DNA of 64,000 nucleotides from Chionis minor (taxonomy: Eukaryota > Chordata > Aves > Charadriiformes > Chionididae): positions 141,003 to 205,002 of the forward strand of contig VZSF01010491.1 in NCBI GenBank assembly GCA_013398295.1. Direction: 5' to 3'. Both the position numbers and the translations under genes were made by a program. This document shows, in pieces, positions 1 through 13,230 of this stretch. How positions within the stretch are numbered: position 1 is the stretch's first letter; each line of letters starts with the position of its first letter. The notes beneath the pieces are model-generated. The model searched no databases. It saw only the letters and a list, made by a program, of their open reading frames with translations, and was not told the origin of the DNA.

Positions 1-3000
1 AAATGAATTGCCGTGGCTTGAGTGATGGGTCTTTGCAGTGAGGTAGCAGTAGATGATGCCTCTTCATGGGGATTTTTGCAAGACACCAAGTGAGACCTCC
101 AGGGAGCTTAACTGTTCCTTTGCATTTACAATTTGTACCCGTGTCCCTTATGCTATGTCACAGCCACAGTTTAAACAGAGTAATAGAAGACTAAATTACC
201 TAATGCTAATAAGGTTCTTTCAGTCCACTGGGAAGGATCACAAAAACATGTGCTGACAATGCAAGAATATCTATAAGCATCAATGAGAACTGGCTCTCAA
301 GGAGAAGAGTTCTCATTTGATAAAATATTGGCTGAATGGCAGGTGAGATTTTTTTGATCTTTGGCTGCTTCAGTTTCCTCAGCTCTGTCTGTGAGGAAAC
401 CTGGGTCCTCTCCTGGGCTGAGAAGCTGTAGTCATACAGCAGTTCGGGATCTCCTGGTTTTAACCAGTGAAGTCCAAGGAAAGGCATGCAGCTTGCTTTC
501 TCTTGCATGTGTAAACCATTTGTCTGGTGGTTTGGTAGCCAGGAACGCTGGCCCTTAGCTTCATCTCTGTCCTCAGGGGATCAGAGCCCTCGGAGCAGGG
601 AATGCCTCCTTGTCCAGGACTGAGCTGTATGTCAGTAACAGGGAATGAAAAGACCTCTGTCTTGGTGTTCTTTATTTTGCCTATGGCAAGGATGTGAGCT
701 GGTGAGGAGCTGTTGCTCTTTTCTGCTTTCTCAGAATAATTGCCCCTGCCTTCCTGAAAAAACAGGGTGGGAACAGCCTCTTCCAAAAGGATTGCCATGC
801 CCACTTTTATTTCGTCTTGGTTGAAAGAGGCGATGCTGATCTATCCGATCTCACTTGAAAGCCTCAACAATATGTGGGCACTGGTCTCTAGTGGTCACAG
901 ACCATGTCTGATTCAGAGGCTCCTAGGCAGTCCATTACTGTGCCGAGCATGAAGGAGCATTTTACTGTTTAACGGATCAGTAACGTGATGAAGATTTCGT
1001 CAAGCACTAGGGCAGGTGCTAATACATACCACTGGGACAAGAAATGAGTATGCCCGATCTGCCAAGAAGATGATAGCATTTCTGCAGAAGTGAGAGCGGC
1101 CACTTGTAGGGGGAGAGGGCTGAAACGGTCTAAGGAGCAGTGGTGGCTGGGCGGACAGAGGTGCTGGAGCTGGCTCGCTCCTGCTGCTCACCCAAGGACG
1201 AGTCCTCATAGCCCAGTCACCAACGTCCTGTGGCTTCGCAGCAAGGGTGAGATGCCCTTGTGATTTCACTCTGCGCAGGAAGAGATACAGCATGGGTTTT
1301 TCCACTTCTATCAGCCTCTGTCTGTAATAAGCTTTGCAGCTATGCCACCTGTTGGGATTTATGACTACCTTACTCACATTTGCTTGCATGATGACTTGGC
1401 TTGAATTCAGGGCGAGTTGCAGCTAGGATCCAGGCACCTCCAAGCTGGCAACCCTTAAAATGGATCTATCTCCCTGAAGCCAGTGGCCAGTGCATGGCTT
1501 GAGGTCCCCCTCACCTGAATCAGCACCTACGCTGAGCACAGGCAGCTGTCACCATCACTGCCACCACCGTCCACCCAGACGAAAGGCTGCGGGTGACCAG
1601 CGTGGCCACACCAGCTTGTGGGCAGAGAGACAGTAACCAACAAGCCTTTGGCCATTGCTTAGCAATCAATGCTTCGAATAATCTTAATGAGATAATTCAC
1701 CACCTAACAAATGTTTCCCTGCTGGCGTAACAGATGAGGGAGCAGTAATGGTTACAGGGAAAGAATTTTTTTATGGGGATACATAACAGTGTCATTTCAG
1801 ATTTGTTTCTTTTTACTTCTTGACAGCTGTTTAGCATTACACAGACTTACATATCGATAATTTTCCCCATCATTTCTACAACATGAAGCTGCACTTATTT
1901 CCCAGATCTTCTATTTAACTCAGCCAAGCAATATTCAATTACCTGTTTAAGCAGGAGGCTGGGGACAAACAAGGCTGGACTGGAAGAAGAATCGATGGGT
2001 AAAATCACAGCTCTTTGTACAAGGGTGCCTCCAGCAGGGTCTGCTCTCTGCCTTTCTTCCTCCTGACTTTGGGGAGCTGCAGGAACAGGGGAAAGCAGAA
2101 GGGAGGCAAATCCATCATCTCCTACCCTGGCCTCTGCCCAGGCTCCCTGTTCCAACCGGGCTGACATTGCTTGGCAGGAGAAATATTAAAGTGAATAGCT
2201 ATCATTGTCAGTTGGCAGGCTGAAGACTGCTACCAAAACACCATGTCAGGCCTGTGCAAAATATTTGAAGACTTTCTGCTGCCTAAGGTTGTTCCTGCCT
2301 TTTTTCTTCCCAGTGCTGGTTATTCATGGAGACCCTTACTAAAGCTATTGGCCTATTCCTGATTGCTCTTCCATTGTGTACTCTTTGCTTTGAGATGGTG
2401 ATATTTGGCTGACTCATGCCAAGTTATTCTCGATTTATTGCAGATGAGGTCAGAATCAGAACCATTATTTGGAAACAATAAGTTTGGTATATATAGTTTG
2501 GGTGTTTTTTCCCTTTGTTCTCTGCTATTTGATGGTTTGCTTCCAACGTTCCTTCCCACTGACTTCCAATAGAGATTTCTTGCTTTATAAACAACTGGAT
2601 TGATTTCCAATATGGACTTTTACTTCCTTGAAAAAAAGATCTCCTCAGGGGAAATTGGCAGTTCTCTCTGTATGTACTTTCTTATTTGCTTGGAGGGGTT
2701 TGGAACCCAGAGACAAGATTTACGTCAACAAATCCCTCTCCCTCTTATCCAATTTAGTTGTTTTAACATAATACAATCATTTTCTAAATCAAACTGATGG
2801 AGTGGTTCCTAAAGGCATTACACCAACTGTATATCTGGAATCATATTCGCCTTCTTTTATTGCATTAGCACCAGGCTTGAACTTTTCAAATTTGCATTGT
2901 GCTTTGCAGAAGTTCTCAGGATATTTGAAGCAGCTTATAGCTGGATTCTGGTGTGTTTTAAACAAAGACTGGAGAGCGAATTATAAAGCAAAGCTTTTGT

Positions 3001-4980
3001 AGATACAAGATTTTAGTTTCATGGAACAGGTAGAAACTAGAATGAGAAAGCAAGAGGAATACTGCATTTGCTGGGTGGTTTTGGAGGCACCGCAAAGTGG
3101 GTGCTCTGCTACAGCACTGGCTCTGGTGTCTCACCAGACTCTAAAAGGTTTTATTTCTTCTCTTTGAAGAAGGTGCTGAGTAAGGGTCTGACATACAGCA
3201 AAGGTATATGAGCAAAGAGTGCCCAGGGGAATGCATGTAACACCTGGGATGTAATCCGATGATGCTTCTGTGCTGGCTTTTGGCAAATATGTCTGTTGTT
3301 ATTTGAACATTGTCTTTCTTTTCACCATATGGGTTGCCACTATCAGGCATCCTTCTCAAGGTACGCTTGTAATACTAATGAGGGGAATTTCCAAAGACAC
3401 AAATGAGACTCATCTGTGCTTTTGATTATCTCCTCCTTTGTTATATGGTTATTTCAGTGGTAGTTCTTGGTCACCCGGAGCAGTGGCTATTTTGGAACAA
3501 GCTGGCTAAAGGAAGGTATACAGAACATAAGCCCAAGAATAGACAGTGCAGGTGTGATGGAAAAACAAAAGTTCTGATGACATCAGTTTAGGCAAAGAAC
3601 TGAGGTCCCCAAGCTATGGAATGGAGAGGTGCAGCGACCCTCCGTGTGAACAGGATCACAGTGCCTCTGGTCCCAGGGGAATTTGTGCAAAACCCTCCCA
3701 GTCTCTCAGAGCTTTGGGATGTAGTTAAACCACAGCCCAGCTGACTCCTTGCATGTTACTGAGATCCAGTTGTCACTTAGATGATGAAAATCCCAACTTG
3801 CTCATAACTGGATGGCTCAGGGCACTGTTAAAAGGTTGTGGAAGTACCTGATTCCGGTCTGGTGTCATTTGGTACCTCTTCCCACCTTCCACAGCAGAGA
3901 CTGTCTAATCCTTTTGTAAGACACACCCCCTTGACACATGCTGGCAGACAAACGGGTGCAGAGGAGGTTGTTGGGGTGCACTACTGGGTCCAAGGAATCA
4001 CTTTGCAGAAGATGAGTAAGTCAGCAGTGGAGCAACGAGGGGTACTTGCACTTGCAATTCCTGCACAATGATTCTGGCCCACTTCTAAAGCATTAGTTTC
4101 CACTCCCCTCTGCCCCCCGAAATGTCACAACCAGCTATTGGAAAATAGCTTAACAGCTAAATAATTAATATCCGGATTATGAATAATGAATTGGCATAGG
4201 ATAGCTGACAGCTGGAGAGCATTCTCTGTTTTAAGCACAAACCTTGCATTTTAATAAGTAAATAAAATAATAATAATAAAATCCATTTTGAGGTCTGTAC
4301 TGCAATTCTTTGAACAAGATTACTCAAAAATAAAAGGAAGTCCACTACCTGCAAATGGCATTTAGATGAACCTCTGGGCTCTCAATATAGACGTGTAAAA
4401 AGAAGCTCTTGATATTTTTCCTGCAGGGCAGATCCTGCCAGGTGTGGCAGGCACTCCTGGGAAATATGCAATAGCCGCGTGCCCACTTGAAGGATGAAAG
4501 AAACCCATGTGGTGGTCTGTGGCCAGGACTCTTGGCAGTCAGGGGATAATTTCTAATGGTTTGGTGACCCTTCACAAGTCCACCGAAGAGGAGAATGTGC
4601 TCAGTGGAGGATGATCAGGAAAGGTACCCAGCCTGAGTCCTGTTGGCAATAGATATTCATGACATGGCTAGTTTCGGGTCCACTGATATTTTTGCTCCTC
4701 TTGCCCTGCTCTCTCTACAGCAGAGTTTAACTCCTCACTGAAGGAAGGACTGGGCATCCTGTACTCTCCCTACAGAAAGAAGTTAACCACTGCTAAATTC
4801 ACACCCAGTGCACTACACTTTTCCAAAAAACGAGAAGCTTGTGGTGTGCCAGAGTTGTGTGGTCTGACGGAAGCGGTTTCCACTGACAGTGCACTAGGCC
4901 TAGCCCCACAGACGTCTGCAACACCGTCTCTGAGATATTAGTTGTTATTAAGAGTCTTTAAAACATCCATTCAGTGCTTG
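1..4980. other. unannotated single-copy DNA
   Basis: I see no gene, RNA gene or recognisable transposon here. Open frames are short (under about 130 codons), occur on both strands and start at arbitrary ATGs. The base composition is mixed, with one AT-rich, A-run-bearing patch near 4.26 kb. A CTCF-like motif (12 of 14 positions of the reverse consensus) lies at 881-894. A weak splice-bounded stretch on the minus strand at about 3137-3178 and one on the plus strand at about 3948-4015 were noted but are not convincing. Confidence 0.5.
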
Positions 4981-4989
4981 CCATTGACT

Positions 4990-5440
4990 GCCCACATAAG
5001 CAGTTTTACTTACAGCCCAATCTTTCCTTTACTATTGATTATATTAAGAAAGAGATGAAAAATATCAAACTACCGTTGCAGAGAATAGGTCAGTTTATTA
5101 AGGCTCCCCCTCCAAATTGGCTGTTTTAAAATTCAATAGATGAACATAAAAAGCTGATCTTAGTGAGAAAAAAGCCTTCATGCAGTTCGTTCCCTCTGCT
5201 TTTTATTGTTGGGCTTTGCAGTGGAACCACAAAGCTGAAGTACGCTTGACCTCTTGCCAAATGATTAATAGCATATTTTTACCTCAGATAATCACATTTT
5301 GTCACCATTTCAAACTGCAACAAGTTGTCATTATCTCCCAGATGTATTTTCCCTTGCCATATATCATCGATGTAGTATTTCTCTGTGAGTTATCAAGCAG
5401 CTTTTAAATCAATACCCTTAACACGTGGTGCTCAGCGTTA
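4990..5440. other. AT-rich block, possible conserved noncoding element
   Basis: The block is AT-rich but not simple-sequence. It is dense with homeodomain-like cores (ATTA/TAAT), including TGATTAAT near 5262 and TTATTAAG near 5097. It also has TATCGAT-type words and no recognisable repeat. This texture is common in deeply conserved vertebrate enhancers, but that is inference from appearance only. An alternative is ordinary AT-rich intergenic sequence. Confidence 0.2.
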
Positions 5441-6506
5441 ATGCAACTTATAAATATTAAAGGGGCTCACAGAGCCGTGGTTTTGAGGAATCCCTCCCTC
5501 TTCAGGGGTGGTCCCATGCAGACGTGCTGCTCTCTCCAGTGCGTGGCCAGTGACGGGGCCAAGGGGACACCTACCACAGCATGGAGCTCACAGCCATCAG
5601 CAGTGGCGGGGAAAAGACTGCTGGGGGCATTTTTCAGTTTGAATGGTCTTGATGGAGAAAAGTAATAGAAATACTTGAAGCATAGTATCCCTCACCTGTG
5701 CTTTTTCATGCTTTTCCCTTCCTGTGTCATATGTCATGGATAACCAAATGGTCAGAACTGATGGCAAAATCCCAGGGAGGGTTATGATAAAGCTGCGTAG
5801 GGAAGGATGGATTGCCTTCCTGGCTTGGGGTATGAGCCTCCTGGCTCGCAGAGGGACATTGCACTGATTGCCTTCCAGCCAGAAACCACCAACAACCTAC
5901 GCTTAATCATCTGTCTGTGCTCCCCTGGGTTTATTTCAACCCCAAATGCATTTTCAAAGGTGACAGTATTGTCCTAACAAACAGAATCGGTACATCTGCT
6001 GTACTAGGATGGAAACGCAGAGGGTGGGGAGAGCAGCGTTCATATCCAACACTTGGATGACAGCCCGTGTGGCACAAATGGCAGGTCAGGTTTGTGCCTT
6101 GTATGAGAACTTGATATTCAGCGCATTCGCAACGCAACCAGATCATCGGTGTGTGGACAGGGATGGGGAGTGTGTCCTCTCCTTCTCTGCTCTCCAGCCC
6201 GAACTCTTGCAGCATCTTCCTTTGACTTAGATCGTAATGTCACCTCTAATGTCAGTAGGTTTTAACTCAATAGTTAAATCTGCCCCAGGAAATAAGCAGC
6301 AAACTGTCCTAACTTGATTTCCCTAACCTGGGGACCTTGTTCACCACCGTCTTCCCAGCACATAGATTTTCAGATGTCCTTGTTCCATTAATGCAGTTAT
6401 GAAAGGACGCTATTTTGTATAACCTTAGGGATCTGCTGACAGGGTAGAGAAGAAACCCGACACAAGCCAAATTTTGTCATTTCTTCTCCAGCCAGAAATT
6501 AATTTA

Positions 6507-6520
6507 CCAGCAGAGGGCTC
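6507..6520 (+). promoter_or_regulatory. CTCF-like motif
   Basis: CCAGCAGAGGGCTC matches 13 of 14 positions of the vertebrate CTCF core CCASYAGRKGGCRS; only the R position is T. A single motif of this length is expected by chance now and then in 64 kb, so occupancy is unproven. Confidence 0.3.
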
Positions 6521-6599
6521 TCTCAGGATTATGTGTGCTGGTTTTTTTTAAACTTTGCCAAGGTTATCACGAGGTTTAGAAAAAGGATAGAGAAGATAT

Positions 6600-7140
6600 G
6601 AAACTGTCCATGTCCCCAGAGCTTAGGGCAGAGGTAGGCTTGAGGCAGGCTCTGGCTCATGTGCCAAGGGTCTCGTTTCTCCATGTGGGGCAGCTCGTGG
6701 ATGCATGGGGCAGTGCTCGGACACTGGACCCGTGCTTTCCTGGTGCTTTGCGCAGCAGCAAGGAAGCAGCTCGTGAGATTTGGGCAGAGGGCAGCACTTT
6801 GGAAAATGTATTGTGGGGGGAATCTTTCCAAACCTGACCTGGGCTCCAGCTGGCATTCTGCAAAGCACAGATCCCATGGATGGTGAAGGGAGGGAGACAG
6901 AGCGGGATAAGCAGCTCATCCACCACAGCCAAGTGACCCAGCGAGCAGCAAGGGGTGCTTTGGGGGGCGCAGTAGCAGGGATATCTCTTGTGGCTCCCTG
7001 GGAAGATGCTCTGGCCCCAGCCCTGCTGGGGCTGCCTCCCTTCACAACATGCAGGGCACCGAGGCTGGCATGGGATCTCCTCTCTCTTCCCCACCTGAGC
7101 CCTTTGATGGAAACCCAACACTCAGCACTGCCGGGCATTT
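6600..7140. other. GC-rich patch without a recognisable gene
   Basis: Several overlapping frames stay open for 100-170 codons on both strands, which is what GC-rich DNA with few stop codons produces. The translations are low in recognisable motifs and are read equally well on either strand, so none is called as a gene. CpG dinucleotides are not strikingly enriched. Confidence 0.5.
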
Positions 7141-7893
7141 GCTAAATATTTTGGATGCAACACCTTCACTGACACAGTAAACACAAATACTAATGTACAG
7201 CAAATATTGCATACTGTCCCAGAGGAAGGTTATGATGTGACAAGCTTTTATTACTGGAATAGCTATATTTTTCCCCTTGCTGGTGTGGTGGGAAGACTGT
7301 TTGGCTTGCCTTCCCTGCTTCTGATGGCTCTTCATGCTCTTGGTTGTGCTATTGAGATAAGCTGTTTGTGGTATATAAAGCACTGCAAGTGATTTTGCTG
7401 TAAAAATCACTCTATAAAAATCCCATGAGGCAGTGGCCACTGGGATCTTGAGGTGATCCAGCTGTTGTCCTTTGGTAACTTAAAGATTTTATTTGCTAAT
7501 AATGTACATAGTGAAAAAAGATGCATATGTACAGGCACACATACATAAATACCATGCCAAATGATTACAGGGTTAATAATGTGTGTGAGTATATATGAAT
7601 CTGTTTGAAAATAAGCTGTATGAACTCTATATGAACATCTGTTTTATGTCGTTATCAAATGCAGTGATTCTTCCAGTGGTAGAAGGTAGGATATTTACTA
7701 TTTCAACGGAGTTCTTAAAAATACAGGACAGAAATAAAATAAAGAGCAAAAGTAGGATTTCCAGAGGGCTTGCACAGATCACAATGTTTACTCTTTGTAT
7801 CTTCATAGTGTAGGCAGTCTTTTGCTTCTGTCTTCTTTATCCTTTTGGTACATGTAGAACTATATTCTGAGTGGAGCCAAACAACAGGAATTT

Positions 7894-7917
7894 AATTTAT
7901 CAATTAATTTATCAATT
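7894..7917. repeat. 12-bp tandem duplication, AATTTATCAATT x2
   Basis: Two identical 12-base units, AATTTATCAATT, stand head to tail and are followed by AAATTGAT. Each unit holds an ATCAATTA-like homeodomain core at the junction. It may be a slippage product or a paired binding site. Confidence 0.8.
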
Positions 7918-9095
7918 AAATTGATATTCCAGGAAAAAAACCCCTCACTTTATTATTTTATTTATGAAATGTGAAAAGCAATGAGATTAACTGGGTTTTT
8001 TATGACATTATAACTCGCCCTAGTGGTCTCAGAGCCCGTCTTACAAGCTTGGCTATATAAGCACATGTAAAAGCTCCATCGGGATATAACTAGGCCTAAA
8101 TGCTCTGAACTTTCAGATGTGGTAGTCAGTCCTGGACCATTCCTGCTGGCTGAATAGTGAGAGTAGGAGCTCTGGGGGCTTTCCTGGCCTTCAGCGCTGG
8201 TGTAGGGGAGAGCACTGTAATCTCTGGTTTATTTTCTTCTCTGGACACCCCTGTGAGATAGCGGCTCTCTGCATAGGCGGAGGATGAGTCACAGATCAGG
8301 CTGAGCAGTTTATCTCCAGGAAGTTTGTGGCTGAGCTGAACTCATGTCTCTAATGCCCTCAAACAGTCTCCAAGCCATTCGGCTGCCCTGAACATCTATG
8401 TGGTGCCAAAAACATGATTACTAGAAGCCTCCAGCCTATCTAATCACCACTGTTGCTTGGAAGCACTGTATTTCCATGGACACTACGATCAAAATAAAGT
8501 GCTTTCATGGCTGCTTGGTGCATCCCGGCATTTTGGGCACAGGCCACACCAGAAGCAGCAAGTTCCTGTGATGGAAATGTGCTTCCATCTGGCGAGGGAA
8601 GGGAAACTCCAAGGGTGGCAGCTCTGGGCAAAAAAATGCCTGCCACCTTTGCTATGACACGGTGGTGTCTGCTTCATCAGGAAGATTGCATCTTATTTGG
8701 GGTGAAATTTGCAGCCTTTGATGCCTTGAAAAAATGCTGCACTGGAGCGTAAGCGTTGCCAGACGGTAGGCATGGCTGAGCCGGCAGCGCAGTTTTGTGT
8801 AGTTCTGTTTGGGTGGCTGACAGAGCTGTTACTGTACAGAGCCTTGGTCATGGTGATAAACCTGTCACCTGTCTGCTCAGGATGTGTCATGCTCTTTATT
8901 CTTTCTCCAAAAGAGAGACCTGGGTCTCTCCATCTTTCTCTTTCTCCTAGGCTAAACCAAGATTTTAAATGAAAGTATGGATCTGATTTTTTTCCCTTAA
9001 ACTGCAAATTGTAATTCAGGAGTAAAACAAACCTACCATGAGAACAGTCCTTAAAATAAGAGTTTCCTTTAGCTAATTGATAGCAAATCTTGCAT

Positions 9096-9159
9096 ATACT
9101 CTCTATATATATATAGAAAGTACCCTACATATACTCTCTCTCTATATGTAGGGTACTTT
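9096..9159. repeat. TA/CT microsatellite with a perfect 17-bp hairpin
   Basis: A short (TA)n run leads into an exact inverted repeat. The left arm is 9117-9133 (AAAGTACCCTACATATA), the loop is nine bases of CTCTCTCTC (9134-9142), and the right arm is 9143-9159. All 17 pairs are canonical, and a G-T wobble could extend the stem by one. The words CATATACTCTCT also recur just upstream, which suggests origin by local duplication and inversion. A pre-miRNA-like stem is possible but shorter than usual for that class. Confidence 0.85.
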
Positions 9160-12100
9160 TATATAGTGGTATCAAGGGGGATAAGGCAAGTGCTATTCAG
9201 ACAACTCCCTTTTTCCCCTTGTCCCTTCCCCTTGCACTTATTTTATACTAGCCTCAGATCAGCTACAAACCTCATACGGAATATAAAAGGAAGAAATGTC
9301 ATGTTTGTGTGAAAATGTGATTTGAAGAATGAAGGACAGTTGTCAGGCCAGGAACCAGCCCGGATCTTGGAGACAGCAATGCCAACACCCAATCCCATAG
9401 AACACAATTTGGGATTGGTGCATGTAAGCAGGTAGGGTTGACATCTCTGAATGAATGGAGCATAGGCATCAGCCTAGTCTCCCTCAGGCACATCTACTCC
9501 ATGTTCTGTAATAGTTTTATAAGTGACTGCTGTTGTACGTACTGCTAGAGCTGAGGGGGAGAGATCTAGTCCATTCAAGTGATACCCACCTTAACCAAAC
9601 AGTGACAAATGAAGACCAAGTCAAAGTATGCACAACACTTTTAGAGAGGTCACTGGATGAAGGTTGATCCTGGTCACAGTGTCTCCATAGATCTGCAGCC
9701 GCACTTTCACGGGCCTGTTGGGGAACGAGGTCTGTGCTTTGGGTGTTTCATCCAGCTAATATTGGCCTTTGTTGCAGCATTTACAGTGTCTTAACAGAAA
9801 ATTCCAGTGATTTTTCAAAATTCTATCCAGCTATTGAAAGCAGTGGAATTGCCTTTGGAAAAAAAATGGATGTTGTATTTATGAGACTAATCATCAATCA
9901 GGCAAAGAAAGCAAGAAGAAAACCCAACAACCCAGGAAAGCAAATGTTGATAAAGATCCCAGATAAAGTCACTCTTCTCAGCGGGCAGCAAGCCTGATGA
10001 ACTGAAATGGAAAGTCCTTCTCATTGATTTCACTGGAAAAAGTAATTGACTTTGAACTCTTTGAATAAGTTGCAATCTGTATTTAATTTCTTGTCCAAGG
10101 AAGAGAATGTCATTTTGTTTTTCTGGTGGCTCCTATTAGCTTTAATGCCAGCTGCACAGCTAAATCCCTTGCATCAAGTTCCAAATTTACCCCTGATGTC
10201 AGCGTGCTTAGGACTGAAACAAAAATCAGCCTTTCATCTCTCAGTTGCTTAAAGCATCATGCCCTAATACCACATTTATTAATTCAAAATCTCTCTTGTC
10301 TGTATATGCACAAATGGAGCTGAGTATTCAGAAGACAGACAGAGAAAGTGTAAAGACTGTAATTTAACTTTTAGACACTAATGCAGCCTATTAACTGGAA
10401 ATATTCTTACAGTTCTAGCAAACGTACACACTTTTGCCCTTGTACTGCCTGAACGGAGAGATTCAGCACTTCATGCTGTCAAGGTCAGTGCTCCAAACTG
10501 CTGACTTTCTTGCTGGGCCCCATTGCCTTTTGAATAACGTACATTCAGTGTTAGATTTGTCGTCATCAGTTCCAGTATGAACAGGCAGTCTGCTTAGAGA
10601 AGCCACAGTGGAGTTTCCTCATGCAAGTGAGTTTGGGTGAGATCCTGTTAGTCCCGTACTGAGACAGCAATCTGAAGACAAAGGAGCGGTGCTTGGGTTT
10701 GTGCACCACGTTTTGCCTGTTCCAGGGTGAAGGACATGATCTGATCCTGCAGAGCTTCCTGAAATAAGAACCTTACATGTGCACTCGCTGTCCACATTAT
10801 CTGGATATGTACAAGCTGTCTGTAAAAACTCCTGCCTTCTTTCCTTCTCACATTGACTTTTTAAGCCAAAGATTACTTGGAGGAGAAAACAGTTTTGATA
10901 ATTAAACTGTAATGATTTACTCTGGCAGTTTGGGGACATTACACTTTCAATCACAAACACAAACAGGAAGATCACAAAGCTCATCTCGAAAGACATCTTT
11001 ATGGAGATATAATGAGACTTGTTAAGTCTAGGCTCCAGATAGCATCATGCACTGGAAAGGCAATGAAAGTTAAAACAGGAACCCTTTGAAAGATCCTTTA
11101 AAATTCCAGAAAAGTGTAAACAGACCATTGTGTGAATGAGGATTGGGTGTGATTTGTTTGCATTTATCAGCCTTTGTTCTGAAAGTTAAGGGACAAAGAC
11201 AACCACTACCGTGTTTTTTTGAAGTGCTCTGGTAGGAAGAAGCTTGGGGTGTAGGCAGGAGATACGGCCATGCCTGGGTCCCCCGCGAGGTGCCTTCTTT
11301 ATGTAGGACAGCATTCCTCCTGTGCTCATAGTTCACAATTATAAAAGCCTAAGGGAAACCGGAAAACCAGATGATAAGTTTATTTTAAAATGATGCTATA
11401 CTATTTTTAAATGCCTTTCCTTTTTAAGAGAAAGAAAAAGAAGCGTGATCCAACTACATCTGCTTCCCAAGAGAATACGACTCCGTCTTTTTGTGTGTAG
11501 AGAATCAAAACTTTTTTCCAGAAGTGTTGTTATTTTGCTGATACTTTCTTGTATTTTTCTGATAAAAACAGAAGGCAAGCAAGAGTATTGCTGTACACCA
11601 GTGTATGACATGGAGTTTGCGTATCCAGAGGAACCCAGCCCTGCCATGATCAAGCTGCAGGAACAGCCTGGATGTAGGTGTTGGTGTCTGACTATGTGCA
11701 GCCCAATACTCCGTGTGGTTCTTCGTTGTGTTTATCTTCTTGTTTCTCATGACAATGGGCATACAGTTTTGCTCTGCTTAGTTCAAGTTCTGACAGCTTA
11801 ATGTTGTTCTAGAAGGACATTCTTGTACCAGTGGAGTACCAGTTCTGGTCTTGCTTTTTACCTATTTCTTCCTGGTTCATACACTCCTCTTTTACCATTG
11901 GTTGTATATCCAATCCATCCAATCTTGTCATGTTTTTCCCCAAACTGGTTTTCTGTCTTTTCCTGGGCTTATCCCAGGAACTTTCAAGAACTTCTTTTCC
12001 ATAGCCCCATTGAAGGTTTTACAAGCCACTTTGCACCAAGTTCTGCTACACATTCATGGAATTTTTCTTTTCCCCAATTACAAACCTTTTATTTATTTTT

Positions 12101-12974
12101 TGATACTATAAGCTGCCACAGACTGTTTTGTTTGAGAACACGACTCCCATCCCCAACCATGACAACAAATTTGCTATCAATATTACAATCCTCTGAAGGT
12201 CATAGCAGAAAGGGCAATCTGAGAAGTTGTAGAGATGCTCGACTGTAAATGTCAAGCCTATATGTACTGCACTGGATGGACTATGTACAGCACTGTAGGG
12301 GCTCAGAATAACCTGTCTAAGTAAATGAGTAATGAACTAAACCCGGAGGCAATTTTTGGACACAAAGGTCCAAGGTGGTGTACCTGAGGTTACTTTTGAC
12401 CTGCATTACCAATTTTTCTTGAGGATCATTCAGACTGCCTAGAACACTCTGGCCTTCCAGCATCTCTTGTCTTTCAAAACAAGCCCTGAACTCAGCCCCA
12501 AAGCTAAGGTAAATTTGGACACAGCCACTTTAGTAAGCAGATGTGACTTGCCAGACAGACTTATCTTCGTGGTAAGTCTGGGTAATCCTCTCCTCCACAA
12601 CACAGGCACCTTCCTGACTTTGAGATTTCATCAGAGGTGATGATACAAAGTTAGTTCTGTTGCTAATAGTTCCTTATGCACCATTGCCTCTGTGTAACAG
12701 GCTACAGGCACCAGGCAAGTTTTGCTATTAATTTTTAGTGCAGAGTTAAGATCTTGTCTGAAGCTTTTGATGCTGTTGACTGTGCGCTGTTGCTTTGATG
12801 GCAAGGAGATGATGCTAGTGGGCCATGGTTTTAGTTGTTCTTGGCAGAAAAGGAGAAAACTGTAGAAATGTCTGACTGTACAGTGCTATAATGACATACG
12901 CTGTTCCTTGAAGTCTAACCCATTTTCTGTCTTCTTCAATGTATTCATGATACGTTTTCTTTTTATGGCACATA
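9160..12974. other. unannotated single-copy DNA
   Basis: No recognisable gene or repeat family is seen. Frames of up to 141 codons (for example 11823-12248) overlap others on both strands and show no conserved motif. The segment 11.4-12.3 kb is pyrimidine-rich on the plus strand, which keeps frames open by chance. Confidence 0.5.
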
Positions 12975-13165
12975 CATTATCACACTATCTCAGCACTTCA
13001 GCATCTGAGCTGTGTGTATCCTCACAACCTGCCGTGAATAGGGAAGCATTTTTATCCTACACTTTTTAGAGTGAAGAATTGCCAGGAAGGTATTAAGTGA
13101 CTTGATGAAGATCACAGAGCTATTGTAGGCCAGGAAATCCTAAATCCCAAACTCATATGAAAACA
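12975..13165 (-). mobile_element. MIR/CORE-type SINE, diverged
   Basis: Read on the minus strand, this segment follows the order of the amniote MIR element. The stretch at about 13090-13125 (AGTGACTTGATGAAGATCAC, then AGAGCT) corresponds to the MIR segment AAGTGACTTGCCCAAGGTCACACAGCT in reverse orientation. Further left, TATCCTCACAACC and the TTTTTATCCTACACTTTTTAGAG stretch match the MIR 3' half (reverse of GGTTGTTGTGAGGAT and of the TAAAATGGGGATAA region). MIRs are tRNA-derived SINEs older than the bird-mammal split. Similarity is partial, as expected for such age. The tRNA-like head beyond 13165 is poorly preserved. Confidence 0.65.
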
Positions 13166-13230
13166 ATTAGACTATCCTTCCTTTGAGACCGTGTAAAGAG
13201 ACAGTTTCTAACAGCGAGGGACAGCCTTAC

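Noticed and set aside
9734..9997. 87-codon plus frame as a small gene
   Set aside because: No homology recognised; an overlapping minus frame and no splice or promoter evidence.
11823..12248. 141-codon plus frame
   Set aside because: Pyrimidine-rich DNA lacks stop codons in this direction; the translation is Phe/Leu/Ser/Pro-rich without motifs.
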